Shown here: piece after piece, positions 18,656 to 27,563 of the stretch | Numbering within the stretch: position 1 is the stretch's first letter | Layout: every line of letters begins with the position of its first letter | Source: Gordonia mangrovi | GTDB lineage: Bacteria > Actinomycetota > Actinomycetes > Mycobacteriales > Mycobacteriaceae | Assembly (NCBI RefSeq): GCF_024734075.1 | Contig: NZ_CP102850.1 | Coordinates: 2,046,001-2,110,000, forward strand | Length of the DNA: 64,000 bases | Direction: 5' to 3' | Position numbers and translations under genes: made by a program | The notes under the pieces: model-generated | The model's input: the letters and a program-made list of their open reading frames with translations, nothing else | The model's database searches: none | Told to the model about the DNA's origin: nothing

Positions 18656-19252
18656 ATGTCTCTGTCAGCACAGCTGGCAAAGATTCATGACGACGCCACG
18701 GCCGAGCGCCTGCTCACCGTGGCCGCCGACCTCATGGACGCGCAGGGCCAGACGGCGCTGTCGGTGCGTCGGGTCGCCGATGCCGCGCAAACCAGTCATC
18801 GCGCGGTCTACGCCCTGTTTGGTTCCATGCACGGACTACTCGACGCCCTGGCCACCTTGGGTTACCGCGACCTCGCCACCCGCGTCGGCGAGCTGGTCCC
18901 CACCGACGACCCGGTCGCCGACCTCGTCCGCGCCGGAGTAGTGGGCTTCCGCGGGTTCGCCACCAGCCGGCCCGCGCCGTTCCGCCTCACCTTCGACGAG
19001 ATCTCTCCTGCTGCGCTGCAACAGAATCGGGTCGTCGAGGCCGCGATCGCCAGCTACGACGCGCTGGCCGATTGGGTCGCCCGGGTTCTCGACGCCGGAC
19101 TCATCGACCCGTCCCGCACAGATGCCGACTGCATTTTCGCCTTCCACGCCACCTGCCAGGGACTGGCCTGCTCCGAACTCGCCGCGCAACCACCACCCGC
19201 GGGACCGGGTTTCTGGCGGGGCGTCGCTCCCCGGGATTTCGACGCCGTCTGA
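18656..19252 (+). CDS. TetR-family transcriptional regulator
   Basis: 198-residue regulator. The N-terminal helix-turn-helix is TALSVRRVADAAQTSHRAVY, followed by the TetR turn ALFGSMHGLLDALA. The C-terminal part would form the ligand-binding dimer domain. It is divergent from the GTPase gene with only 16 bp between start codons, so promoters must overlap coding DNA. The frame ends FDAV-TGA, and the next codons read RDTLRSVVDGSLGR, a typical TetR tail after a tryptophan (FDAVW-RDTLR). The stop may therefore be a TGG-to-TGA change, costing up to ~39 residues. Ligand and targets are unknown. Confidence 0.85.
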   Translation: MSLSAQLAKIHDDATAERLLTVAADLMDAQGQTALSVRRVADAAQTSHRAVYALFGSMHGLLDALATLGYRDLATRVGELVPTDDPVADLVRAGVVGFRGFATSRPAPFRLTFDEISPAALQQNRVVEAAIASYDALADWVARVLDAGLIDPSRTDADCIFAFHATCQGLACSELAAQPPPAGPGFWRGVAPRDFDAV

Positions 19253-19350
19253 CGCGACACGCTCAGATCGGTGGTCGACGGTTCGCTGGGCCGCATTGAC
19301 TCAGATCAGCTATGGCTCGAGCTGTGCCAGCCTTTCGCCGATATCGTTGA

Positions 19351-19620
19351 TCACACCGCAAGCGTCTGAATGGCCGACACGTCCACGTGCGCTCGTGCCG
19401 CCCGCAGGTCGTACTCGGCTTGCAGCTTGGTCCAGTATGAATCTGTTTGTCCGAAAAGCTTCCCCAGTCGCAACGACATCGGCGCCGTGACACGACGGCA
19501 TCCGTGGACGATCTCGTTGATCGCGCGTGGCGAGACACCGAGCAGATCTGCGAGGCGGCGCTGCGACAGACCGTACTCATCCATCAAGTCCAGCAGGATC
19601 TCTCCCGGATGAATGTTCAT
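19351..19620 (-). CDS. higA: HigA-type antitoxin (XRE family), orphan
   Basis: 89-residue protein starting MNIHPGEILLDLMDEYGLSQ, the classic HigA opening, with an XRE helix-turn-helix (RRLADLLGVSPRAINEIV) and a C-terminal LGKLFGQTDSYWTKLQ segment. HigA neutralises the HigB mRNA-cleaving toxin and represses the operon. Here the expected upstream toxin gene is reduced to a short stub, so this antitoxin is orphaned. It may persist as a DNA-binding repressor. Confidence 0.88.
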   Translation of the reverse strand: MNIHPGEILLDLMDEYGLSQRRLADLLGVSPRAINEIVHGCRRVTAPMSLRLGKLFGQTDSYWTKLQAEYDLRAARAHVDVSAIQTLAV

Positions 19621-19647
19621 GTCGTCTCCGTTCACCGCCGGTCCCGC

Positions 19648-19704
19648 CACGCGATGACCAGAGCACAGCCGCTCCGTTTTCGCGTCGGCAAACGACCTGA
19701 TCAC
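19648..19704 (-). pseudogene. Stub of HigB toxin
   Basis: Directly upstream of, and in frame with, higA are the codons VIRSFADAKTERLCSGHRV, which match the usual HigB N-terminus (M-IRSFAD-x-TERLxxG). The remaining ~70 residues of a normal HigB are absent and the frame runs almost straight into the antitoxin start. This reads as an internal deletion that removed the toxin and kept the antitoxin. Confidence 0.6.
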
Positions 19705-19774
19705 GGCGTAGTCCCCGACGGGGATACCGTTGCGCAACGGGTGACAATTTGCTTCGGCCGCATCTGCTCGACCG

Positions 19775-19866
19775 ATCACTGACATCAGTGATGCCATCAC
19801 TTCTATCACTGATCCCGTCACTCATATGAGTGATGCCGTCAGTGATATACACTGATCGATCAGTGA
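19775..19866. promoter_or_regulatory. Array of TCASTGA half-sites
   Basis: About nine copies or near-copies of TCACTGA/TCAGTGA fall in 92 bp, at roughly 9-12 bp steps. They include the perfect palindromes TCACTCATATGAGTGA (19818-19833) and CACTGATCGATCAGTG (19850-19865). The array lies between the HigBA remnant and the Schlafen-type gene, ending 24 bp before the latter's start, and probably overlaps its promoter. It looks like a cooperative operator. The binding protein could be the downstream regulator itself or HigA. Confidence 0.6.
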
Positions 19867-19889
19867 CAGGCGTCAGAAGGAGTCGGCGT

Positions 19890-21593
19890 ATGCGACCAGC
19901 GGATCTGCAGGACATTGTCGACGCCGTACGGACCGCGGGGACCGATACCGCGACGGTCGAGGTCAAGTCCGGCGGTGGTGGCGTCGGAAAGAGTCTCTGG
20001 CCGACGATCAGCGCATTCAGCAACACACACGGTGGGGTTGTGATTCTGGGGCTCGACGAGGCGACCGGGTTCACACCCGCCCCCGGTTTCGATGCGCGAA
20101 GAGTTCTGAACCAGATGGCCGATGTGGCGCGACCCCGAAGTGGAAGCGAACCGGCGGGCCCGCTGACCCCCACCCCTGCGATGAGTGTCGATCAGATGGA
20201 GGTCGACGGAGCGTCGGTTGTGGTAGCCGAGGTCGAAGAGCTTCCCGCGGCCGAGAAGCCTTGCTTTGTCACCGCGCAGGGCAAAGAACGCGGCACCTAC
20301 ATGCGCGTCGGGGATGGCGATCACAGGCTCGACACTTACTCGGTCTTCCAATTGTCGGTGCTGACTGTCCCCAGCAACGCCGACCGTGAGCCCGTGATGC
20401 AGGCACGGATCGACGATCTGGACTCGAGCCTCATCGCCAGAACCGTCGCACGGTTGCGGGCCAGCCGACCCAGGGCACTGGACGGAACCTCCTCGGAACG
20501 AGATGTATTGGAGCGGGTGGGAGTTGTCGACCGGGACACGGGGGTACCGACCCTGGGAGGGCTCCTTGCACTCGGGCGTTTCCCCCAACAGTTCTTTCCT
20601 CAACTGATGATCAGCTTCGCCTCCTACCCGGGCGGCAGTAAGGACGTGATCGTCGGTGACGAACGAATGGACGACCGCGCGGTCCTCGAGGGATCGATAC
20701 CGGACATGATCGACGACGCGGTTTCCGTGGTCATGCGCAATCTGCGTGTTCGACGTGTGTCCAAAGGCGCTGGCGCCCAAGATGTCCCAGAGATTCCCAT
20801 CGATGCGATTCGAGAGGCGATTGCCAACGCAGTCACGCATCGCGACTACAGCGAGCTGGCGCGCGGCGATCAAGTCCGCGTGGAGTTGTATCCGGATCGT
20901 CTGGAGGTTCACAGTCCTGGCGGACTGTGGGGCGGTCGTGACGTCGAGTCGATCTTCGATGGCCAATCGCGCTCGCGGAATCAATTGCTGGCGAGGCTGC
21001 TGACCGAGGTCCCGTTTGCCGACCGGAATGAGACCGTCGGTGAGAACGCGGGCTCCGGCATTCCGAGAATGCTGGGAGAGATGACGCAAAATGGTTTGCC
21101 TGCACCGCGTTTCCAGAGCACACCGGCATCGTTTGTGACAGTGCTCGACAGGTTCGGACTCCTCAACCCGGAAACCCGTGAGTGGCTCGATTCGCTCGGC
21201 GGCCGCCAACGCACCACTATCGGCGACAACGCGCTTGCACTGATCCACCACCTGGGATCGGTGACGGTCGACGACCTCAGACGCCAGCTTGCAATAGACA
21301 CGACGGTGGCGCAGGCGGCATTGACCGATCTCGTCAGCGAAGGAATCGTCCGCAACGAGCGCGGCACGTTCGAATTGACTCCCGAAGCGGAATCGGGAAC
21401 CGAACTCACCCCGACCCAGCGCAAGATCGTCGATGCACTGTCGCACGGTGGCACCATGACCGTGCATGAGTTGGCCGAGTCCCTCCACACACCCGTGAGC
21501 ACTCTCAGACCCGCACTTCGAACACTCGTCAGCGCTGGCAAAGTCCACGCCACCGCGCCACCGACGAGCAAGAATCGCGCGTACCGAATCTGA
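19890..21593 (+). CDS. Schlafen AlbA_2-domain / ATP-binding helix-turn-helix regulator
   Basis: 567-residue protein. Residues ~15-140 form an AlbA_2 (Schlafen-like) domain: VEVKSGGGGVGKSLWPTISA, then NTHGGVVILGLDE. The middle is an HATPase_c_4-like domain: AIREAIANAVTHRDYS, RVELYPDRLEVHSPGGL, then ETVGENAGSGIPRML. The C-terminus has two winged-helix segments. The start ATG 19890 is preceded by AGAAGGAG at good spacing; earlier in-frame codons run through the operator array. Such proteins are predicted transcription or nucleic-acid-binding regulators. The operator array upstream suggests autoregulation. Confidence 0.88.
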   Translation: MRPADLQDIVDAVRTAGTDTATVEVKSGGGGVGKSLWPTISAFSNTHGGVVILGLDEATGFTPAPGFDARRVLNQMADVARPRSGSEPAGPLTPTPAMSVDQMEVDGASVVVAEVEELPAAEKPCFVTAQGKERGTYMRVGDGDHRLDTYSVFQLSVLTVPSNADREPVMQARIDDLDSSLIARTVARLRASRPRALDGTSSERDVLERVGVVDRDTGVPTLGGLLALGRFPQQFFPQLMISFASYPGGSKDVIVGDERMDDRAVLEGSIPDMIDDAVSVVMRNLRVRRVSKGAGAQDVPEIPIDAIREAIANAVTHRDYSELARGDQVRVELYPDRLEVHSPGGLWGGRDVESIFDGQSRSRNQLLARLLTEVPFADRNETVGENAGSGIPRMLGEMTQNGLPAPRFQSTPASFVTVLDRFGLLNPETREWLDSLGGRQRTTIGDNALALIHHLGSVTVDDLRRQLAIDTTVAQAALTDLVSEGIVRNERGTFELTPEAESGTELTPTQRKIVDALSHGGTMTVHELAESLHTPVSTLRPALRTLVSAGKVHATAPPTSKNRAYRI

Positions 21594-21660
21594 GGATTCA
21601 CGTTCCCCGCTCGACTCCCAGCGATGTCACTGCCCCGGCGTAGCGTGCCCTCCATCAGTG

Positions 21661-21688
21661 TTGCCCGGACCGCCTTCAGTCCGGGCAA
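21661..21688. other. Perfect 10-bp hairpin in leader
   Basis: TTGCCCGGAC (21661-21670) and GTCCGGGCAA (21679-21688) form a perfect stem with an 8-nt loop, 68 bp after the regulator stop and 19 bp before the GTG of the next gene. With no T-tract it may be a weak terminator, an RNA-stability element or a protein site. Confidence 0.5.
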
Positions 21689-21707
21689 GGAGCATCAGGG
21701 GGACACC

Positions 21708-22247
21708 GTGCCAGTCGACTATTTCGACGATGACGACGAGCCGGAGCCCTGGCTCGACTTCACCGAGGACCTCGCCGCCCGACTCGGCGACCTCAAGACC
21801 GGCGTGTTCGAGTTCATCGAGTTGGAGGTTCCCGAGCGGGGCTGGCACGGGCACCTGCTCACCTACACCGCCACCAGTTCCGGACGGGTGCGGTGCGTCG
21901 TCCCCAATAGCGCACTGTCACACCGCAGCCGGGAGGAGTGGACGCCATACCACCAGCAGTTCGTCGCCGCCGGGTGGCGCTATCAGCCCCGAAAACACCA
22001 GCACATCCGAGACGTCGGACGCCGCGCTCACCACGAGGTCGCACGGCAAAGCGTCGCTTTCCTTCGTGAGTGGTGGAGTGTGCCGTATCCGTGGTCGCTG
22101 ACGTTGCGGGACCCGAACGGGTCGGTCCATCCGCTGGAACCTCCAGCCAGAACTGCGCCGACCATTCCCCCGGCGAACCCCAGTCCCCTGCCGGTCCGAC
22201 CGCGGCGACACCTGACTATCGTGCCCGGTCTGCCCGACGCGGACTGA
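21708..22247 (+). CDS. TY-Chap/YbjN-like protein
   Basis: 179-residue soluble protein. The GTG at 21708 is preferred, with an AGGGGGA ribosome site 4 bp upstream; an upstream ATG would run through the leader hairpin. The acidic N-terminus (VDYFDDDDEPEPWLDF) leads into a single alpha/beta domain (FEFIELEVPERGWHGHLLTY; WTPYHQQFVAAGWRYQP) that resembles TY-Chap/YbjN peptide-binding chaperones of actinobacteria. The C-terminal ~45 residues are proline-rich and probably disordered. Family match is tentative and no partner is evident nearby. Confidence 0.7.
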   Translation: MPVDYFDDDDEPEPWLDFTEDLAARLGDLKTGVFEFIELEVPERGWHGHLLTYTATSSGRVRCVVPNSALSHRSREEWTPYHQQFVAAGWRYQPRKHQHIRDVGRRAHHEVARQSVAFLREWWSVPYPWSLTLRDPNGSVHPLEPPARTAPTIPPANPSPLPVRPRRHLTIVPGLPDAD

Positions 22248-22281
22248 TGGCCACCGGGTCGGGTCCCCTTATCCTCGACCC

Positions 22282-23688
22282 ATGACCGACATCCCGTCCG
22301 ACGGTGCACGCCCCCGGTTCGACGTGATCCTCGGCGGCCTCCACCCGTCCCAGGCCGGCGTGGAGGCGGTTCCGGAACCACCGCAGCGAGGACATTTCCG
22401 GAAGCCACAGCTGCCTGACCCTGCGGTGTTCCGGGTCCGCATCGACCTCGACGACTCGGAGCCGCCGATCTGGCGCACCATCGAGTTGCGATCGGAGATG
22501 ACGCTGGACCTCGTGCACCGCGCGATCCAGGGTGCGTTCGGCTGGTTGGACTATCACCTCTACCGCTTCGCTCTGGGTGGCGACCCATTCGCTGCGACAA
22601 GCGAGCTGTTTCTGTGCGACCACGACTACGTCGAAGGGGACGACGGCGAGCCGGCGGTGTCGGTGTATCTCGACGAGACGATGCACGAGCCCGGCGACAT
22701 CCTGACCTACGTCTATGACTACGGCGATCACTGGGCCCTGACTCTGCGCCTGGAAGCCGTCTTGCCGCCGCGGCCCGACGCGCCGCTGGCGATCTGCGTC
22801 GACGGGGACCGCGCGGCACCGCCCGAGGATTGCGGTCACCTCCTCAGCGCCGAGGAATTGGCGACGGTGCTGCCCGATCCGGCTCATTTCGACATCGAGG
22901 CCGCCAACACGACGATGACCGGTCCGGTCACCCAGCTACCGTTGGTCGGCGTACCCAAACGAGTCGTCGATATGCTTCTCCGGCTCCAGCACGATGTCAC
23001 GTCCGGCGACATCTCGACGCGGGCGGCTCGGCTCTTTGTACCTGCTACATCGATTGCACCAGAACAACTCTCGGTCGACCTCGCACCCCACATCTGGTTC
23101 CTGCGGCGTGCCGAGGGCGAGGGCTTCCCGTTGACGGCGGCGGGCTATCTGAAGCCGGTCGACGTCGCCGCCGCGAGCGAGGTCCTCCCGGAGATGCGGG
23201 ACTGGATTCATCCAAAGGGTCGCGAGATTGACGCGTGGCCCGTGCTGCAGTTTCGAGAGTCGTTGCAGCGGTTGGGCCTACTGCGCAAACTCAAGGGCCG
23301 CTTGCTGCTCACCAAAGCCGGAGCCAAGGTGATCGACGACCCAGTCGGCCTGGCCAACCACATCGCCGGCAAGCTTCTCCCCAAGGGCCACGACGATCCG
23401 TTCCGCGCCGATGCGGCACTGCTGATCCTGTTCTACGCGGGTACCGCCAATGACAGTGTGCTCCCGACGCAACTCCTCGCGACACTGCTGAACGCACTCG
23501 ACTACCGTCTCAGCACCGGTGAACCCGTCGACAAGTACGACGTGCAACGCATGAGCGGCAACGCCTACGACGCACTCGAAGCGATGTCGCCGCCGTACCA
23601 CTGGCCGGACCCGTTGCGCCTCAGTCCGACCGCGGTTGCGGTGGCGCGGGCGGGGTTGACCGGATATCCGATCGAGCGACGCGCCTGA
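22282..23688 (+). CDS. Plasmid pRiA4b ORF-3-like protein
   Basis: 468-residue protein. Residues ~50-190 match the pRiA4b ORF-3 domain: FRVRIDLDDSEPPIWRTIEL, RAIQGAFGWLDYHLYRF, and YVYDYGDHWALTLRLE. The C-terminal half is helical, with winged-helix-like stretches and no known catalytic motif. The family is common on mobile elements and in actinobacterial chromosomes, and its biochemical function is not established. It stands alone, 34 bp after the preceding gene. Confidence 0.88.
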   Translation: MTDIPSDGARPRFDVILGGLHPSQAGVEAVPEPPQRGHFRKPQLPDPAVFRVRIDLDDSEPPIWRTIELRSEMTLDLVHRAIQGAFGWLDYHLYRFALGGDPFAATSELFLCDHDYVEGDDGEPAVSVYLDETMHEPGDILTYVYDYGDHWALTLRLEAVLPPRPDAPLAICVDGDRAAPPEDCGHLLSAEELATVLPDPAHFDIEAANTTMTGPVTQLPLVGVPKRVVDMLLRLQHDVTSGDISTRAARLFVPATSIAPEQLSVDLAPHIWFLRRAEGEGFPLTAAGYLKPVDVAAASEVLPEMRDWIHPKGREIDAWPVLQFRESLQRLGLLRKLKGRLLLTKAGAKVIDDPVGLANHIAGKLLPKGHDDPFRADAALLILFYAGTANDSVLPTQLLATLLNALDYRLSTGEPVDKYDVQRMSGNAYDALEAMSPPYHWPDPLRLSPTAVAVARAGLTGYPIERRA

Positions 23689-24322
23689 TCTCATGACGGC
23701 CTGGGTTTCGATCATTGAGTTCCGGGTCCATCAGAGCAGCACAGCCTCACGGCGGATGTCGTCGTCGAGCCGGGCCTGAGGCCGCCGTTCTCGGCGCCCC
23801 AGGGACCACCCGAAATGCCAGTCGCGGGACCACCCACCCCATGGGTCCGCAGCCTGCCAGGGATGGCTCCGCGAGCCCCGACTTGGCACGATGGTTTACA
23901 GATCCGCACGACGGACATGTGCCGCGATCCGAGAGGTCGGCGCTCGGTGTCGGCGTGCACTCCTACGCGTCGAACTCCTGCCTTGTCGAAGAACCGAATC
24001 GTGTGCCCGGAATAGATCCGCAGCAGACCGCGGCCATCTCGGTGCTCATCGTGGCCCCTCGCGGAGAGTGCGAACAAACTGGCGGCGAAAAGTTGTCAGA
24101 CCTCGGTTCTACTCTCTGAGTCAGTTCGTCAGAGATCGAAATGCACGCCCAGAACCACAGTCCTACGACGCTCGCATCGGCGAGTGAGTCCACGGATACG
24201 TGAGCGATGCTGCCCTCGTGCACAGCGGGATTCAGATCATCCGACGACCCGGTCGCCACGACCCACCGCTGACGCATCCACCGATAGTCGATCAGCGCAC
24301 CACAAGATAGGAGAGGTTCACG
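23689..24322. other. Gene-free stretch with degraded minus-strand frames
   Basis: 634 bp with no convincing gene. Minus-strand pieces such as GHTIRFFDKAGVRRVGVHAD (around 23940-24010) and ALIDYRWMRQRWVVATGSSD (around 24230-24300) have coding-like composition but lie in different frames. It probably contains a decayed gene that I cannot identify. Confidence 0.4.
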
Positions 24323-24984
24323 ATGACTCAGCACAACAACGACATGTCCACCGCGCAGTGGGGCCAGCCGACGCCTCCTCAGGGCAAGAAGGGGTGGAGT
24401 CGGCGCAGGACGATCGTCGTCGGCGGTGTGGCCGCCTTCGTCATCCTCGCGGTGTCGGTGCCGCCCTGGGCGGCACCTCGGACACCGAGACCCAGGAGGT
24501 GAATGCGTCGCCGACCAGCGTTTCCGCGCCCGCGCCCGTCGGGCAGGCCGTTGCCGAGCAGACCGCCGCCGCGGAGGCACCGGCCGCCGCGACCCAGGCT
24601 GCCGACACCACGACCACCGAGGCACCGGCCCCGGTCACCGAGCAGGCGCCGGCGACTCCGAGCCTGACTAGCAGCCAGCGCAATGCCGTGCGCGCGGGCG
24701 AGGCCTATCTCGACATGATGGGTATGTCCAAGCAGGGGCTGATCCGTCAGCTCAGTTCCGATGCCGGAGATGGGTTCTCGGTGAAGGACGCCACTGTCGC
24801 GGTCAACCACATCGAGCAGCAGGGTGATGTGGATTGGAATGCGGAAGCTGTCGAGGCCGGTCAGGCGTACCTGGACATGATGGGGATGTCGCGCTCCGGG
24901 CTGATCCAGCAGCTGACGTCGGATGCCGGCGACCAGTTCACGCTCGAGCAGGCGACGTACGCTGCCGACCAGCTGGGTGTGTGA
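24323..24984 (+). pseudogene. Ltp-family surface lipoprotein-like gene, frameshifted
   Basis: ATG 24323 follows a GGAGAGG site and encodes MTQHNNDMSTAQWGQPTPPQ, a basic segment and one membrane span (TIVVGGVAAFVILAV). A one-base loss near 24454 then moves the frame: the expected continuation GAALGGTSDTETQEV is read in the other frame. Downstream are a Thr/Ala-rich spacer and two Ltp repeats (RAGEAYLDMMGMSKQGLIRQ and QAYLDMMGMSRSGLIQQL), each ending in a DA-x-F...A-V/A-D pattern. Ltp repeats occur in actinobacterial and phage surface proteins. If the base is restored the product is a ~220-residue membrane-anchored protein. Confidence 0.7.
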
Positions 24985-25099
24985 ACAATCTGACCGAGTG
25001 TCGCCCGAAACTGGCTCTGTAGCAGTCACTTAGCGACGAACGCTGACCCAACACCCCGGTGTGCGATGAACACCAGAGGGCAAACGAAGGAGAACCCGC

Positions 25100-25495
25100 A
25101 TGGCCAAGGACGGCTGGGAGTTCTGGCGCCTCACCCGAGTTGGGGGCACCACCGTGGACTGGCTCGCGGCGACCAGGCCGGAGGCTCGGGCGTTGGCCGA
25201 TCAACGCAAGGTGTGGACGCTCATCCCGAATCGTTCGACCTTCCTGGCGAACTGGTTCGTGACCGAAGATCACCATCGCGCATCCGATTTCGTGTGGACA
25301 CACGAGAACATCGACATCGTCGAGGCACGGCAGGTCGCCGTGGAGGTGCCGAATGTGTCGGCCGACGATCTGAAACGCATGATGAGCCCGACAGCGGAGC
25401 TCACGCTCGAGCAGATCGACCGCTACCCCGTCGAGAAGCTGCTCGGCAAGCGTGTGGCGACCATCTTGAGTGATCGGCGGGTGCAGTCGGACTGA
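25100..25495 (+). CDS. Hypothetical 131-aa protein
   Basis: Small soluble protein starting MAKDGWEFWRLTRVGGTTVD. It has no signal peptide, membrane segment or recognisable motif. The C-terminal half alternates short helices and strands (SADDLKRMM...LEQIDRYPVEKLL). AGGAGAA precedes the ATG. It stands alone and the family is unknown to me. Confidence 0.65.
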   Translation: MAKDGWEFWRLTRVGGTTVDWLAATRPEARALADQRKVWTLIPNRSTFLANWFVTEDHHRASDFVWTHENIDIVEARQVAVEVPNVSADDLKRMMSPTAELTLEQIDRYPVEKLLGKRVATILSDRRVQSD

Positions 25496-26039
25496 GACAC
25501 ATCGCGCCGACGTTCCAATCGCATCTACGCGATCGCTTTCTGATGTGCGGATGGATCCCTAGACAAGTCTCATATTTGTCACTTAGACAGAGTATTTCGT
25601 CTATCCCATCCCGGCCGGCCACAGACAACATCGGCGGATCGAGGCTGAGCAAAACCGGGGTCAGAGGTCTGTGCTCGTCGAACTGCTAACCCGCGCCGGC
25701 AACTCCGCCACAAACGACTCCAGGGCCTGACATGACCACCACACCGCAACCTCTCGGCACGTTGATGATTGACGCGTCCATGACGGGGGATCGTGATGAG
25801 GCGATCACCGTCATTGCCACCACTCCGGGTGGGATGAGGCCGTGGAGGTGGCCAACGTCGCCGACCTTATCTCGATCGGGTCGCCGAACGCCCCTCGCCC
25901 ACCGAGAGAGCCCGTTTTGGCCCGACGTGGACTTTGTTACCGCACACCGTCACATGCAGTTGTCGAATAGTGTGTTAGATTCGCGTCATCGGAGCGACCG
26001 CCGACATGGTGGTCGTCGAAGTTGGGGGGATCATTGAAT
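25496..26039. other. Gene-poor stretch with a possible remnant
   Basis: 544 bp. A frame from 25732 begins MTTTPQPLGTLMIDASMTGD and after ~34 codons continues more naturally in a different frame (DEAVEVANVADLISIG), so it may be a frameshifted relic. It is too short to identify. Confidence 0.35.
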
Positions 26040-26384
26040 ATGAGCAAGAAGAGAGTTGTCGCCGTTGGTGCGGGGGTCGTGCTGTCCGCGGCAGCAACCA
26101 GTGCGTTCGCGCCTGTCGCCGAGGCACTCTCGGTGACTCCCGCCCCCGGTGGCGGGTATGTGCACGTGACCTCAGACGAAGCTGCGGTGCTGCACCACGC
26201 CCGTGTCGGGGAGGCTGTCGACGCGGTGACCCGATGGCAGCGGGGTACCAACGGCCTTACGTTCGGGGACACGATAAATCGCGCCTCGCATGTCGCGGTC
26301 GTGCATCAGGGTTCGACTCTTATCGTCGGTGCCGAACGTCTCGGCACCCCGGACGCAGCGTGGCGGGTCGTCGTACATCGCTGA
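26040..26384 (+). CDS. Small secreted protein
   Basis: 114-residue protein with a Sec signal peptide (MSKKRVVAVGAGVVLSAAAT...AEA). The mature part is ~85 residues, rich in H, T and V, with no cysteines. ATG 26040 is preceded by GGGGGGA. It lies upstream of the MspA porin gene on the same strand, 302 bp away; I see nothing definite in that gap. Function unknown. Confidence 0.7.
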   Translation: MSKKRVVAVGAGVVLSAAATSAFAPVAEALSVTPAPGGGYVHVTSDEAAVLHHARVGEAVDAVTRWQRGTNGLTFGDTINRASHVAVVHQGSTLIVGAERLGTPDAAWRVVVHR

Positions 26385-26686
26385 CCTCAGCACCCCTTTC
26401 TCGAAACACTCTGGCACTCTTACCAGTTCGGTCACCCGGTGTCGTGGTCGACGGCAAGTTTTCTCCCAATGCGAATGGAACCACTCATGAACATGTGCCT
26501 CATCGAACTACTGGGGACCTGGCTGTGGAATACGTAGCCTGACCCTTCGAAATGCAGCGATCCTGCCCGCTCCGCAACTGGAGGAGTCGGCAGGGAGACC
26601 AGACGCGATGGCAAGAATCGCGAGCAGTTGCATCATTGGATCGCGAAACCGATAAACATAACGCTTCTTGGGTTGGGGGACAGTAA

Positions 26687-27469
26687 GTGAAAGCACTACA
26701 ACAGAACTCGCCGTCGCGGACCGCGACGGCGACTGGACGTGAGCCGGGTGCACCGACCGCGGGGGGCCGCACGGGGCGGCGGCGACGGTCACCGGCCTTG
26801 GTGGCCGTCGTCACGGCGGTATGTGTGATGGCATGCGCGGTGACCGGATTGTTCGCAGGGGGCGGTGTCGCAACCGCGACGGCTCACCCGACCCGCGACG
26901 GACACACCATCTATCTCGACGCCTACTCCATTCGGGCCACCCCGATCGGTTCGGTCGACGCGCTTTCGCGGGAAGCGATGCTGTCGGCTGATGTACACGC
27001 CGCCATCCGCGGTATCACCGTCGGCGAGTCGGTCCGGGCCACCCTCGAGGTCGGCTATCAGATCGGCTACCCGGTCTCGGTCGCCCCGACCGGGGTGCAG
27101 GTCACCGCCCACACACCCGAGTTGACACTCAACGCCGGGGTCAACGCCAAGATCAACCCGAACGTGCAGATCTCTGGGTCCGGCGGCGGCGGGTCCGTCG
27201 GGGAGCTAGGCGCTCAGGCGGGTGCCGAGGCCACCGTCATCCCGGCCGCCGACCTGGTCTTCCAGGTCGGCGCAGGGAGGGTCCAGACCGTCACCCTGGC
27301 CGAGATCTCCATGACCGCACCGACCTCTGACATCGTGCTCTCCGGCATCCAGCTGTCGATGTCCAACGCATTCGGCCCGGTTCAGGTACGCCCGTACGCG
27401 AAGATCTCCGTGGCCACCGACACCGGCATCTACGTCTACACCGAATACGGCGTGCAGAGGAACATCTGA
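26687..27469 (+). CDS. MspA-family porin
   Basis: 260-residue exported protein. A long basic N-terminal stretch precedes a signal segment (LVAVVTAVCVMACAVTGLFA). The mature region has MspA landmarks: GHTIYLDAYSIRATPIGSVD, LEVGYQIGYPVSV, GVNAKINPNVQISGS, and the C-terminal VRPYAKISVATDTGIYVYTE strands. MspA porins form octameric channels in the mycolate outer membrane. The start is GTG 26687 with TGGGGGAC upstream. A YiiX/NlpC-like secreted enzyme gene follows. Confidence 0.85.
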   Translation: MKALQQNSPSRTATATGREPGAPTAGGRTGRRRRSPALVAVVTAVCVMACAVTGLFAGGGVATATAHPTRDGHTIYLDAYSIRATPIGSVDALSREAMLSADVHAAIRGITVGESVRATLEVGYQIGYPVSVAPTGVQVTAHTPELTLNAGVNAKINPNVQISGSGGGGSVGELGAQAGAEATVIPAADLVFQVGAGRVQTVTLAEISMTAPTSDIVLSGIQLSMSNAFGPVQVRPYAKISVATDTGIYVYTEYGVQRNI

Positions 27470-27563
27470 CCGCAGCCTCGGTCTTTGCCCGGGTGGTGTC
27501 TGCAAACCGCAGACACCACCCGTCCCGAGCACTCCCGCCACGATCGAAGGCTGACCTCCTCCT

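Noticed and set aside
19860-21548. 562-codon minus-strand frame
   Set aside because: Shadow of the Schlafen-type regulator; the plus-strand frame has domain motifs and a ribosome site.
21661-21688. Hairpin as a strong intrinsic terminator
   Set aside because: The stem is perfect but no T-rich run follows, so it is listed only as a structural element.
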